Positions 53,823 through 63,462 are shown, counted from the first letter of the stretch. The stretch: 64,000 nucleotides of DNA from Bifidobacterium scardovii JCM 12489 = DSM 13734 (GCF_001042635.1 NZ_AP012331.1:2976001-3040000), one strand, 5' to 3'. Numbers and translations: made by a program. Notes: generated by a model from the letters alone, not told the origin.

Positions 53823-54839
53823 ATGGAAGCGAGAATCGCGCAGGTCGCCGTCAAGGCCGGCGTCTCCATCGCCACCGTGTCGCGCGCGTTCGCCAAGCCG
53901 GATCTGGTCTCCGAGAAGACCCGCAAGCGCGTGTACGCCGCCGCGGAGGCGCTCAACTATTCGATTTCGCGGTCGGCCACCGCGATGAAGACCGGCCGAT
54001 CGTTCCGCATCGCCCTGCTGATCAGCGAGGACATCTCGACGTGGTTCAACGCCAATCTGTTCTCCGGACTGAACGCCACGCTCGGCGCCGCCGGATACGA
54101 CATCGTCATCTACCAGATCGAGACCCCGCAGGAGCGCCGAAGCTTTTTCTCCACGCTGCCCGTGCGGCGCAACGCCGACGCGGTGATCGTCTCGTCGTTC
54201 GCCATCGAACCGAACGAAACGCAGCGCCTGCGCAGCATCCATGTGCCGATCATCGGCATCAACCCGCCCTCCGCGGAAGCCTGCGACGCCTCGATCGGCA
54301 TCGACGACCGCGCCGGCATGCGCGAGATGACCGAATACCTGCTGGCGCTGGGCCACACCGACATCGCCTACGTCAGCCCGATCATCACCACCAAGCTCTC
54401 GCACAGCGCCGAGGCCCGGGCATTGGGGTTCCACGACGCCTGCGACGGCGCCGGCACGCCGGTGCGGGCGCGCGAGCTGTTCTTCGACGAGCGGTCCGAT
54501 CACCCGATGGAGCGGATGGCCGGCCAGCTGGTCTCCCTCGGGCCGGACATGCCCACGGCACTGTGCTGCTACGCCGATATGTGCGCTCTGCCGCTCGCCT
54601 TCGCGCTGACCCGCCACGGCATCGCCGTCCCGGAGCGGGTATCGCTGACCGGGTTCGACGACGCGACGTACGCCGAGCAGTACGGATTGACGACCATGCG
54701 GCAGGATCCGCGCGCGCTCGGCGAGATCGCCGCCCGGAAGGCGCTGGACCTGATCGATGGGGACGCGCCGGACGAGCCGCACGGGCTGGCCGACCTGCAG
54801 CTGATCCCGCGCCTGACGACGGGGCCGCTCGCCCGGTGA
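53823..54839 (+). CDS. LacI-family regulator, paralogue 3
   Basis: 338 residues from the ATG at 53823 (GAGGAG upstream). Helix-turn-helix IAQVAVKAGVSIATVSRAF, hinge ISRSATAMKTGRS, sensor domain ending VPERVSLTGFDDATYAEQYGL. The recognition helix is the same as in paralogue 2, which explains why their regions share an operator sequence. It is divergent from binding-protein gene 2. Confidence 0.94.
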   Translation: MEARIAQVAVKAGVSIATVSRAFAKPDLVSEKTRKRVYAAAEALNYSISRSATAMKTGRSFRIALLISEDISTWFNANLFSGLNATLGAAGYDIVIYQIETPQERRSFFSTLPVRRNADAVIVSSFAIEPNETQRLRSIHVPIIGINPPSAEACDASIGIDDRAGMREMTEYLLALGHTDIAYVSPIITTKLSHSAEARALGFHDACDGAGTPVRARELFFDERSDHPMERMAGQLVSLGPDMPTALCCYADMCALPLAFALTRHGIAVPERVSLTGFDDATYAEQYGLTTMRQDPRALGEIAARKALDLIDGDAPDEPHGLADLQLIPRLTTGPLAR

Positions 54840-54888
54840 GCCCGCGCGGCCAGTGACCCCACCAGCGGCGGCGCGCCAAGAAGCCCCC

Positions 54889-54943
54889 TCCCCAAAAAAC
54901 AAGGGGCGGCCACGCGGCGCCATTCCGGCCGCGCGGCCACCCC
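54889..54943 (-). terminator. Terminator of binding-protein gene 3
   Basis: GGGGCGGCC...GGCCACCCC with an inner CGCGG/CCGCG pair is followed on the minus strand by TTGTTTTTT. It lies between convergent genes. Confidence 0.82.
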
Positions 54944-54993
54944 TCAGATCATCGCCGCCCGATCCCCGATCACGGGGAACGAACGCCGCCATG

Positions 54994-56361
54994 TCACCAG
55001 GTGAAGTCGGTCTGCCCGGGCAGCATGCCCTGCGACTTCTCGCTGGCGGCCCACTCGGACTTCCAGCCGTCGACGATGGCGCTCTTGACGCCGTCCCATT
55101 CGCCGGTGCCCTGCGCGTACTCGAGCAGCGCGTTGGCGATGCCGTTCTGCCAGTTCTGGTCGGGCACGTCCACGCTGCGCATGTACTTCTTGCCCTTGTC
55201 CTCCCAGCTCTTGGCCGCCTTCACCAGCGGGTTGTCGGGCTGGTCGTCGTCGCCGAAGGTGGTGAACGGCACCGCGAAGCCCATGTCCTTGGACATGATC
55301 TCCTTGCCCTTGTCGGAGGTCACCATCCACTTGATGAAGTCGAGCGAGGCCTGCTGATCGGCCTTGCTGGCGTTCTTGTTGATGCCCCAGGTCGCCTCGT
55401 ACACGGTGGAGGGGCCGTAGTCCTCCTCGCCGTCGACGCCCATCCAGTAGGGCAGCATGCCCAGATCCTCGTCGGCCACCTCGTTGTCCTTGATCTGGCT
55501 GTACGCCCACACACCGTTCGGATAGAACGCCACATCGCCCAGCGCGAACTCCGACGTGCAGTCCTCGTAGTTCTTCGACCCGAGCATGGTGCGCTCGGTC
55601 GGGCTGTTGTTCATCTCCAGATCGAACAGGTCCTTGTAGTTGTCCAGATACGTGCCCTTGATCTCCTTCATGAAGGTGGTGTTGTTGTCACGGTATTCGA
55701 AGAAGATCGGCGGGCGGGTCATATGCGCCGCGAACCGGTAGGTGTCCGACGACTCGAGCCCCGGCGTGGCGAACGCCGCCTGGATGCCCAGATCGTCCTT
55801 GTGCTTGTTCATGTCCTCGACGACCTTCTTGAGCACGTCGTAGCCGGTGATGCCGTCGGCCGACTTGATGACCGCGTAGCTCTTCTTCGCGTACTCGTTG
55901 ACGATCTTCTTGTTGTAGATGATGCCGTAGTACTCCACCGCATACGGGATCGTGTAGGAGTCGTCGCCGATCTTCTGCGAGTTGGCCTTGGCGTCGTCGT
56001 TGAGCAGACCGTAGACCTCGCTGTCCTGGATCGGCTCAAGGTACTTCTTGTAGCGGGCGAACGTGGCGTACCCAGCCGTGCTGAACATGGTCGGGGCGTT
56101 GTCCTTGGCCAGCTCGGACAGCAGCGTGGTGTCGTAGGTGCCCGACGAAGCGGTCTGCACGTCCACCTGCACGCCGGTCTCGTCGGTGTAGGCGTCGGCC
56201 AGCTCCTGCAGCTGATCGACCACCTCCGGCTTGCTGTTGAGCATGTAGACCTTGCCCTCGCTGTCCGAGGTGCCGGCGTTGTCGCTGCCGCAGCCGGCCA
56301 ACGCACCAAGCCCCAGCGCAAGCACCGAAGCGGAAGCGATGATTTTCCTCACTGACGTCAT
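54994..56361 (-). CDS. Sugar-binding lipoprotein, paralogue 3, without permease partners
   Basis: 455 residues from the ATG at 56361 (AAGGAGTGAAG upstream); the longer in-frame extension is not supported. Signal ends LGALAGCGSD (lipobox). Shared blocks with paralogue 2 cover most of its length; differences concentrate in mid-protein segments (IFFEYRDNNTTFM against LFYELKDLGKTF), where ligand contacts are expected. Divergent from the LacI gene at 56777. Confidence 0.93.
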   Translation of the reverse strand: MTSVRKIIASASVLALGLGALAGCGSDNAGTSDSEGKVYMLNSKPEVVDQLQELADAYTDETGVQVDVQTASSGTYDTTLLSELAKDNAPTMFSTAGYATFARYKKYLEPIQDSEVYGLLNDDAKANSQKIGDDSYTIPYAVEYYGIIYNKKIVNEYAKKSYAVIKSADGITGYDVLKKVVEDMNKHKDDLGIQAAFATPGLESSDTYRFAAHMTRPPIFFEYRDNNTTFMKEIKGTYLDNYKDLFDLEMNNSPTERTMLGSKNYEDCTSEFALGDVAFYPNGVWAYSQIKDNEVADEDLGMLPYWMGVDGEEDYGPSTVYEATWGINKNASKADQQASLDFIKWMVTSDKGKEIMSKDMGFAVPFTTFGDDDQPDNPLVKAAKSWEDKGKKYMRSVDVPDQNWQNGIANALLEYAQGTGEWDGVKSAIVDGWKSEWAASEKSQGMLPGQTDFTW

Positions 56362-56502
56362 CTTCACTCCTTGTTTTCTCCAGCGCGACACCCATGTCGC
56401 ATGAACTTTCCTTTTCTCCGGCATCCGCGCGAGAAGCCTCGGACACCCGGCACTTCCAGCTCCGACTCCGGAATGTGCACACCTATAGCATAACATACTT
56501 TT

Positions 56503-56516
56503 TGCAAACTTATACA
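56503..56516. promoter_or_regulatory. LacI operator candidate before binding-protein gene 3
   Basis: TGCAAACTTATACA, identical to 53682-53695. Its form fits paralogues 2 and 3 rather than the adjacent LacI 4, hinting at cross-regulation. Confidence 0.68.
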
Positions 56517-56658
56517 TACTCATTTTTCAACGATTAAAGCGGTTCGAGAAATAGTCCGGTTTCCCGCCGAAAACACCGCGACACGCACCTTGATCCACCG
56601 CGACACGCGCATGGCGAACAGCCGCCGCATCCGGCGCCGGAGACACCGTGCAACAACC

Positions 56659-56672
56659 TGAGAACGTTTGCA
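56659..56672. promoter_or_regulatory. LacI operator candidate before paralogue 4
   Basis: TGAGAACGTTTGCA has a central AACGTT palindrome. Its right half ACGTTTGCA recurs in the operator at 59718 before binding-protein gene 4. Confidence 0.65.
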
Positions 56673-56776
56673 GTATGATGGAGGCAACGGGTCACCCCCT
56701 AGCGAACCCGCGCACCACGCAACGCGCGCAGACGGCACCGGTGCGGCAAGGTGCGGCAACACATCAAGGAGATCGC

Positions 56777-57802
56777 ATGGCGCAATCCGACATCCACGAC
56801 GTGGCCAAGGCGGCCGGCGTGTCCATTTCCACGGTATCCCGCGCCTTCACGCGCCCCGAGCTCGTCTCCGACAAGACCCGGCGCAAGGTGCTGCAAGCCG
56901 CGGATCAGCTCGACTACAACATCTCCCGCTCCGCAGGCGCGCTCAAGATGGGGCAAACGTACCGCGTGGCGCTGCTCATGAACGAGGGGATCACCAGCTG
57001 GTTCAATGCGGCGACCCTGGCCGGCATCGAATCGGTGATGCACCCGGCCGGCTACGACATCTCCCTGTTCCAGCACATCGACACGGCGGAAACGCGGCGT
57101 GCGTTCTTCACCGAACTGCCGATCCGCCGCAACGTCGACGCCGTATTCGTCGCGTCCTTCGCGATCGATCCATACGAGGTGGAGCAGCTGGGCCGGGCCA
57201 ACGTGCCGATCATCGGCATCAACACGCCCTCCTTCGAGGGATTTGACGCCTCGATCAGCATCGACGACGAGGAAGGCATGTTCCGGGCCACGCAGCACCT
57301 GATCAGCCTCGGCCACCGGCATATCGTCTATGTCTGCTCCGCCTCGGAGACCTCGATGAACGCCAGCATCGACGCGCGCGGCCGCGGCTTCGTGCGCGCC
57401 TGCAAGGCGTCCGCCCCCCAGCGCGATCTCGACTGGCAGGTGCTCACCGTGCAGCGCGGTCCCGGATTCATCGATGCGGCGCTGGCGGCGCTCATCGCCC
57501 TCGACCGGTTCCCGGACGCGATATGCTGCCAGATGGACATGCTCGCCATCCCCCTGATCATGCGGCTGCAGCGCTACGGCCACTACACGCCGAAGGACTA
57601 TTCGATCATCGGGTTCGACGACAGCACCTATGCCAATGACGTGAACCTGACCACCATACGGCAGGACCCGGAGGCCATGGGGCAGGCCGCCGCGCGCAAG
57701 GCGCTGGACCTCATCGCGGGCCGCCCGCTGGATCTTGCGCACGAAACCGTCACCGGACAGCTCATATTGCGCGGCACCGACGCGGTGCACCAGCCCCGGT
57801 GA
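56777..57802 (+). CDS. LacI-family regulator, paralogue 4
   Basis: 341 residues from the ATG at 56777 (AAGGAGATCGC upstream). Helix-turn-helix IHDVAKAAGVSISTVSRAF, hinge ISRSAGALKMGQT, sensor ending TPKDYSIIGFDDSTYANDVNL. The hinge differs from paralogues 2 and 3 (GALKM for TAMKT or TSMKT). Shared operator halves link it to the maltodextrin-like locus that follows. Confidence 0.94.
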   Translation: MAQSDIHDVAKAAGVSISTVSRAFTRPELVSDKTRRKVLQAADQLDYNISRSAGALKMGQTYRVALLMNEGITSWFNAATLAGIESVMHPAGYDISLFQHIDTAETRRAFFTELPIRRNVDAVFVASFAIDPYEVEQLGRANVPIIGINTPSFEGFDASISIDDEEGMFRATQHLISLGHRHIVYVCSASETSMNASIDARGRGFVRACKASAPQRDLDWQVLTVQRGPGFIDAALAALIALDRFPDAICCQMDMLAIPLIMRLQRYGHYTPKDYSIIGFDDSTYANDVNLTTIRQDPEAMGQAAARKALDLIAGRPLDLAHETVTGQLILRGTDAVHQPR

Positions 57803-57847
57803 CCGCCCCGGCGCACGGCCAGGCGCGGTCAGGCACGGCCGCCCGGA

Positions 57848-59578
57848 TCAGCCGATGACGGCGAAACTCTGCGGGCCGAGCGCCACGGCATCACCGCGGA
57901 TACACACGTCGCCCACGCTCAGCAGCACGCCCGGCCCCGCACCCGCAGCGGAACGCCTCGCCCATTGCGGCAGAGCGAACGACTCCTCGCCCCGACCGGG
58001 GTTCATCGCGACGATGACCCTATCCCCTGCATCGGCAGGCCCGCCGGCCCCGGCACCAGCGTCACCGACTTCGACGCCCGAGTCGCCGTATGCGGCGGCA
58101 CCGTCAGAACGCCCCTTGGCCCCACGTTCATAGGCGAATAGCCGCCCGTGCTCCGGCGCCGCGATCACGTCGAAGCGCCCGCCAGCATCGAGCGCCCGGC
58201 GCCCGGCACGCACGGCGAGCACCGCACGCACCCAGTGGTACAGCGAATCGGCATCCCTCTTCTCCCCGGCAACGTCGGGGCTTCCGCCATCCTCGCCCAC
58301 CGGCAGGTACAGGCGCCCGGCCGGCGCCGCGGAGAACCCGCGGTTCGGCGTATCGTCCCACTGCATCGGCGTACGGCTGCCCGTGCGCACATATCCTCCC
58401 TCCTTGGTGGGCAACGGCCGGTAGGGCATGCAGATCTCGTCGCCGTAGTAGAGGAACGGACAGCCGGGCATGGTCAGCAGCATGCCGTACGCCACCTTGA
58501 GTTCGCGCGCGGTCAGGCGCTGGCCCACGCGCAGCGTATCGTGGTTGCCGGTGATCAGGTCGAAGTAGCCGCCGAAGCGTTCGGCGTCCCGCAGCTGCAT
58601 CAGGTACTGATCGAGAAAGCCCTTGATCGACGTCTCCGAATCGGCGTTGAAATAGCTGGCGTCGCCTTCCCGAACCAACGGGGTATCGGTGTTGCGCAGC
58701 AGTATGTTGTAGCCGTTCGGCCATCCGTCCCATCGCCAGTCGAGATAGAAGTCCATGTCGAACCCGGCCTGCATCGATTCGCCCGGCCGCCCCCATTCGG
58801 AGACGAAGGCCGCTTCGGGGAATTCCGGGCGGATTTTCGAGAACATATACTGCCAGGTGCGGATGGTGTACGGTTTGCCGCCGTCGTCATGCTTGACCAG
58901 GCTGTCCGCCATGTCCACGCGGAAACCGTCCGCCCCTCGGGAGAGCCAGAACCGCATCACATCGAGCATCGCATCGCAGGTCGCCAGCGCCTCGGGCCCG
59001 AGCGCACGCTTCTGCCAGGCGTGCTTCGGATGCGCAAACCCGTAGTTGAGCGCCGGCTGGCACTTGAAGAAGTTGAGGATATACGTGCCGTCCCGCTCCT
59101 CCTCGCCGCCGACGAACGGCAGGCCGTCGCCTCCCGAAATCCAGCAGTCGGTCCAGATATAGCGCTCGGAAAGGTCCTCCCCCGCGCCGGAAAGGTGCCG
59201 GTCGGCCGGATCGGCCCGCGCGCCGGCGCGGAACCAGGCGTGTTCCTCGCTGGTATGGCCGGGGACGAGATCGAGCAGCACATGCATGCCGCGTCGGTGC
59301 GCCGCATCGAACAGGGCGACCAGATCGTCGTTGGTGCCGTACCGCTCGGCGACGCGCGTATAGTCGCGCACGTCGTAGCCCGCGTCCTTGAACGGCGAGT
59401 CGTAGCAGGGGTTGATCCACAGCGCGTTGCATCCCAAGTCCTCGATGTAGTCGAGATGCCGGATGATGCCGGGCAGGTCGCCGATGCCGTCGCCGTTCGC
59501 GTCGGCGAAGCTCTGCGGATAGATCTCATAGAAACGTGCGCGTTCCAGCCATGCTGGGCGCCGGATGGCACCAGTCAT
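57848..59578 (-). CDS. GH13 alpha-glucosidase
   Basis: 576 residues, no signal peptide. Conserved GH13 regions: YEIYPQSFADANGDGIGDL, DLVPGHTSEEH, nucleophile Asp222 in GFRVDMADS, acid/base Glu261 in FVSEWG, and Asp347 in TGNHDT. The length and the QSFADANGDGIGDLPG start fit the oligo-1,6-glucosidase/alpha-glucosidase subfamilies, which release glucose from short alpha-glucans. It is divergent from a MalE/F/G-like importer and shares its promoter region. The C-terminal beta domain holds a low-complexity Gly/Ala/Asp loop (about residues 490-515). Confidence 0.92.
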   Translation of the reverse strand: MTGAIRRPAWLERARFYEIYPQSFADANGDGIGDLPGIIRHLDYIEDLGCNALWINPCYDSPFKDAGYDVRDYTRVAERYGTNDDLVALFDAAHRRGMHVLLDLVPGHTSEEHAWFRAGARADPADRHLSGAGEDLSERYIWTDCWISGGDGLPFVGGEEERDGTYILNFFKCQPALNYGFAHPKHAWQKRALGPEALATCDAMLDVMRFWLSRGADGFRVDMADSLVKHDDGGKPYTIRTWQYMFSKIRPEFPEAAFVSEWGRPGESMQAGFDMDFYLDWRWDGWPNGYNILLRNTDTPLVREGDASYFNADSETSIKGFLDQYLMQLRDAERFGGYFDLITGNHDTLRVGQRLTARELKVAYGMLLTMPGCPFLYYGDEICMPYRPLPTKEGGYVRTGSRTPMQWDDTPNRGFSAAPAGRLYLPVGEDGGSPDVAGEKRDADSLYHWVRAVLAVRAGRRALDAGGRFDVIAAPEHGRLFAYERGAKGRSDGAAAYGDSGVEVGDAGAGAGGPADAGDRVIVAMNPGRGEESFALPQWARRSAAGAGPGVLLSVGDVCIRGDAVALGPQSFAVIG

Positions 59579-59628
59579 CGTCGACCTTCTTTCGAACGGA
59601 TATCATCATCATACGTTGGCAACCTGAG

Positions 59629-59642
59629 TGCGAACGCTGTCA
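59629..59642. promoter_or_regulatory. LacI operator candidate before the GH13 gene
   Basis: TGCGAACGCTGTCA has TG/CA ends and a central AACG core, 51 bp before the GH13 start. Confidence 0.5.
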
Positions 59643-59717
59643 ACAACGTGCAAGATTCAAAAATAAATACTTTTAGAAAACAAAACGCCGACGCCACATT
59701 CTTATTTGCAGAAAATT

Positions 59718-59731
59718 TGCGTACGTTTGCA
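59718..59731. promoter_or_regulatory. LacI operator candidate before binding-protein gene 4
   Basis: TGCGTACGTTTGCA shares its right half with the site before LacI paralogue 4 (56659). It could control the importer operon. Confidence 0.62.
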
Positions 59732-59843
59732 AAACTGCGTACACTGAATGCCGTCACCGCGACGCCCGCTCTTCGAAGCCGAACCCGGACGGCGCAGTCG
59801 CATGGGGCCCTCACCACCGGGCCCCGGAAGGAAGGAATCAACG

Positions 59844-61103
59844 ATGATTGCACGATGGAACCGGAGGATCGCCGCGGCATTGGCATGCGCCGTGTCCGCC
59901 GGCCTGCTCACGGCCTGCGGTGCGGGCGGCGCAAGTAGCGCGGGTCCGAACTCAGATCAGGAGCGCATGACGCTCGTGGTCTGGGCCTCCCAGGAGGACC
60001 AGCTCAACGAGAATTCGTGGCTGCAGACCATGGAACGGCAGTTCGAACAGGATCACCCCGAGTACCGGATCACATGGAAGAATCAGGTCGTCGCCTCGGC
60101 CGACGCGGCCGCCATCGCCAAGCAGGACCCGACCGTCGCCGCCGACGTGTACACGTTCGCCAGCGACCAGCTGGGCACGCTGCTCGACGCCGGCGCCATC
60201 GGGCAGGTGAGCGATCCGAGCATGGCGCAGCTCAAGCGGCAGACCGAAGGCAACACCACGATGCTGCAGACCGTGACCGGCAAGGACGGCAACGCGTACG
60301 GCGTCCCCCTGGCCGGCAACACCTGGTTCATGTACTACCGCAAGAGCAGATTCACCGCGCAGGACCTCACCTCGCTGGACGCGATGCTCGCCAAGGGCAA
60401 GGTGTCGTTCCCCCTGACCAACTCATGGTATCTGCCCGCCTTCTACATCGGCGCAGGCGGCACGCTGTTCGGCGAGGACGGCACCGACGCGGCCTCGGGC
60501 GTGCGGTTCGGCGGCCAGACCGGCGCCGAGGTCACCGACTATCTGGTCGACCTGCGCAACAATCCGAACTTCGTCAACGACAAGAACGGCTCCGGCCTGG
60601 CCGGGCTCAAGAGCGGAGCCGTCGACGTGGTCTTCACCGGCAACTGGGATGCGGCCACCGTACGCGCGAATCTCGGCGACGACTGGGGCGTGGCCAAGCT
60701 GCCTTCATTCACGCTGAACGGCAGGCGGGTGCAGATGCGGGCATTCGCCGGATCGACCGTGTACGGGTGGAACCCGTACACCAGGCATCCGGTGGCGGCC
60801 GACCAGCTCGCCGCATTCCTGTCCGACACCGTCTCGCAGCGCAGGCACTACGAGATGCGATCGGTGATCCCCTCCGATTCCGGGCTCGCGTCCGACCCCG
60901 ACATCGAGAAGGATGCCGTGGCGCAGGCCCAGATGGACACGATCGCCGACACCTCCGTCGTGCAGCCGTCCATCGCCGAGATGAGCAACTTCTGGGCGCC
61001 GTGCGAGAACTTCGGCAACTCCATCTACAACAACGAAGTCACCCATGACAACGCGGCGAAGCTCACCGAACAATGGATGGCCTCCTACAGAAACCTCCTG
61101 TAG
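59844..61103 (+). CDS. Maltose/maltodextrin-type binding lipoprotein
   Basis: 419 residues from the ATG at 59844 (AAGGAAGGAATC upstream). Signal ends GLLTACGAGG (lipobox). Body is family 1 (MalE-like): VVWASQEDQLNEN, ADVYTFASDQLGTLLDAG, VPLAGNTWFMYYRKS, VFTGNWDAATVRANLG. It is not close to paralogues 1-3. It starts the operon binding protein, MalF, MalG, pullulanase, so the ligand is probably an alpha-glucan oligosaccharide. Confidence 0.93.
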   Translation: MIARWNRRIAAALACAVSAGLLTACGAGGASSAGPNSDQERMTLVVWASQEDQLNENSWLQTMERQFEQDHPEYRITWKNQVVASADAAAIAKQDPTVAADVYTFASDQLGTLLDAGAIGQVSDPSMAQLKRQTEGNTTMLQTVTGKDGNAYGVPLAGNTWFMYYRKSRFTAQDLTSLDAMLAKGKVSFPLTNSWYLPAFYIGAGGTLFGEDGTDAASGVRFGGQTGAEVTDYLVDLRNNPNFVNDKNGSGLAGLKSGAVDVVFTGNWDAATVRANLGDDWGVAKLPSFTLNGRRVQMRAFAGSTVYGWNPYTRHPVAADQLAAFLSDTVSQRRHYEMRSVIPSDSGLASDPDIEKDAVAQAQMDTIADTSVVQPSIAEMSNFWAPCENFGNSIYNNEVTHDNAAKLTEQWMASYRNLL

Positions 61104-61130
61104 AGCCGGCACCGAAAGAAGGATCATTTC

Positions 61131-62531
61131 ATGGAAACCACCGTTTCGCCGCGCGCCACGCGCCGCGGCAAGGGCCGCCGGCCGGCGGGCCGCATCACGC
61201 CCTCGCGCTACACGCTGCGCGCCGCGGCATCCAGCGGCGACGCATTCACCCGATTGTCGTTCCTCGTGCTCGGCGCCGGCAATCTGGCCCGCAGGCAGAT
61301 CGCCAAAGGACTGCTGTTCCTCGCCGTGGAAATCGCGTACCTCGCCTATATGGCCGTCTCCGGCGTTCCCTCGCTCACGACGCTCGCCACGCTGGGCTCG
61401 CGCACGCAGACCCGGCAAAAGATCGACGGATACTGGCACTACGACCCCGGCGACAATTCCGTGCTGCTCATGGTGTACGGCGTGGCCACGGTGTTCATCA
61501 CCGTGCTGTTCGCCATCTTCTGGTCATATGCCGTACGCAGCGCCTACAAGGCGCAGCTGCTCGCCGCCGAGACCGGCGGGGCGCCCGGCTTCGGCGACGA
61601 TCTTCGCGGCATCACCGACCGCAACGCCCAGATCTCGTTCATGTCGCTGCCGGTGCTCGGCATCCTCGCGTTCACCGTGTTGCCGACGCTGATCATGATG
61701 TGCATCGCATTCACCGATTACGACTCCGACCATGTGCTGCTGTTCGACTGGGTGGGGCTCAGGAACTTCACCCAGCTGTTCAGCGACACCGGCGAGATCA
61801 ACGCCGCCCAGTTCGCCGGAGTGCTCACGTGGACGCTCGTGTGGGCGTTCTTCGCCACGTTCCTGAATTTCTTCCTCGGCCTGTTCCTCGCGATGGTCAT
61901 CAACCGCCGCACCACCCGGCTCAAGGGATTCTGGCGCGCCATCTTCTCGCTGTCGATCGCGGTCCCGCAGTTCGTTTCGCTGCTGGTCATCAACCAAATG
62001 CTCCAGCCGGAGGGCGCCATCAACCGCCTGCTGGCCTCGTGGGGCTGGATCGACGCGCCGTTGCCGTTCTTCACCGACACGACGTGGGCGCGCGTGACCG
62101 TGATCGTCGTGAACCTGTGGATCGGCATACCGTTCACCATCATGCAGATCACCGGCATCCTGCAGAATATCCCGGCCGACCAGTACGAGGCCGCCCGGCT
62201 CGACGGCGCGAACTGGTGGCAGGTGTTCACCCGCATCACCATGCCGTATCTGGTGTTCGTGCTCACCCCGTACCTGATCACCACATTCACCGGGAACGTG
62301 AACAACTTCAACGTGATCTACCTGCTGTCCGGAGGCAGCCCGACGCCGGTCGGCGACACGGCCGGCAAGACCGACCTGCTCATCACCTGGCTGTACAAGC
62401 TCACCGTGGATCGCGGCGACTACAATCTCGGTGCCGTCATCGGCATCTTCACTTTCATCACGCTGGCCGCAGTCTCGCTGATCACCTACCGCAGCAGCGC
62501 TTCTTACAAGAACGAGGGAGGGTTCCGATGA
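61131..62531 (+). CDS. MalF-type permease with extended N-terminus
   Basis: 466 residues. A basic cytoplasmic stretch and two extra membrane segments (about residues 60-85 and 120-145) precede the six-segment permease core, the layout of Gram-positive maltodextrin MalF/MdxF proteins. EAA loop ADQYEAARLDGANWWQVF. It overlaps the next gene by 4 bp (ATGA). Confidence 0.94.
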   Translation: METTVSPRATRRGKGRRPAGRITPSRYTLRAAASSGDAFTRLSFLVLGAGNLARRQIAKGLLFLAVEIAYLAYMAVSGVPSLTTLATLGSRTQTRQKIDGYWHYDPGDNSVLLMVYGVATVFITVLFAIFWSYAVRSAYKAQLLAAETGGAPGFGDDLRGITDRNAQISFMSLPVLGILAFTVLPTLIMMCIAFTDYDSDHVLLFDWVGLRNFTQLFSDTGEINAAQFAGVLTWTLVWAFFATFLNFFLGLFLAMVINRRTTRLKGFWRAIFSLSIAVPQFVSLLVINQMLQPEGAINRLLASWGWIDAPLPFFTDTTWARVTVIVVNLWIGIPFTIMQITGILQNIPADQYEAARLDGANWWQVFTRITMPYLVFVLTPYLITTFTGNVNNFNVIYLLSGGSPTPVGDTAGKTDLLITWLYKLTVDRGDYNLGAVIGIFTFITLAAVSLITYRSSASYKNEGGFR

Positions 62532-63448
62532 ACAGCACCACAGTCAGGAACGACGCCGCACCCGCAAGCACCGCGCCAAGCGGCAACCCATTGTGGCATG
62601 ACCAGCGCAAGCGCCGCATCGCCGGCGACATCCTCAGCCACCTGCTTCTCGCCGCACTATCCGTCATCTGGGTGATCCCGATCGCCTGGGTGCTGCTGGA
62701 GAGCTTCAACAAGAATCCCGGTCCGTACAACGAGACGTTCTTCCCGGCCGAGTACACGCTCGACAACTACGTCAAGCTGTTCACCGACAACCATGTGCTC
62801 AACTTCCCGCGCATGTTCATGCACACGCTGGTCATCTCGATCGTCGTATGCGCGATCAGCGTGTTCTTCGTGCTGTGCGTCGCGTTCTGCCTGAGCCGCA
62901 TGCGCTTCCGCTTCCGCAAGTCGTTCATGAACATCGTGCTTGTGCTCGGCATGTTCCCCGGCATCATGTCGGTGGTGGTGATCTACTTCATCCTCAAGTC
63001 CTTGGGGCTCACGCAGGGCGCCGGCGTCACCGTCGCGCTGATCCTCGTCTATTCCGCGGGCTCCGGCGCAGGGTTCTACGTGATGAAGGGGTATATGGAC
63101 ACCATCCCCATGTCGCTCGACGAGGCGGCCTATCTCGACGGCTGCACCCGCTGGCAGGTGTTCACCAAGGTCATCATCCCCGTATGCAAGCCGATGCTGG
63201 TCTACCAGGCGCTCACGTCGTTTCTGGGTCCGTGGCTCGACTTCGTGATGGCCAAGGCGATCGCCCGCACGCAGGACAACTACACGGTGGCGCTGGGCCT
63301 GTACCAGATGCTCAGCCGCGAATACCTCAACGAATGGTTCGCCCGTTTCGCGGCTGCCGCCGTAATCATCTCGGTGCCGATCGCGATCCTGTTCATCGTG
63401 ATGCAGCGCTTCTATCAGGAGTCGATGAACGGCGCCATCAAGGGCTGA
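62528..63448 (+). CDS. MalG-type permease of the maltodextrin-like operon
   Basis: 306 residues from the ATG at 62528 that overlaps the MalF stop. Six membrane segments, a long first external loop (KNPGPYNETFFPAEYTLDNY) and EAA loop MSLDEAAYLDGCTRWQVF. Works with the MalF-like protein; the ATPase is encoded outside the window. Confidence 0.94.
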   Translation: MNSTTVRNDAAPASTAPSGNPLWHDQRKRRIAGDILSHLLLAALSVIWVIPIAWVLLESFNKNPGPYNETFFPAEYTLDNYVKLFTDNHVLNFPRMFMHTLVISIVVCAISVFFVLCVAFCLSRMRFRFRKSFMNIVLVLGMFPGIMSVVVIYFILKSLGLTQGAGVTVALILVYSAGSGAGFYVMKGYMDTIPMSLDEAAYLDGCTRWQVFTKVIIPVCKPMLVYQALTSFLGPWLDFVMAKAIARTQDNYTVALGLYQMLSREYLNEWFARFAAAAVIISVPIAILFIVMQRFYQESMNGAIKG

Positions 63449-63462
63449 GTCCGCCAACCAGG

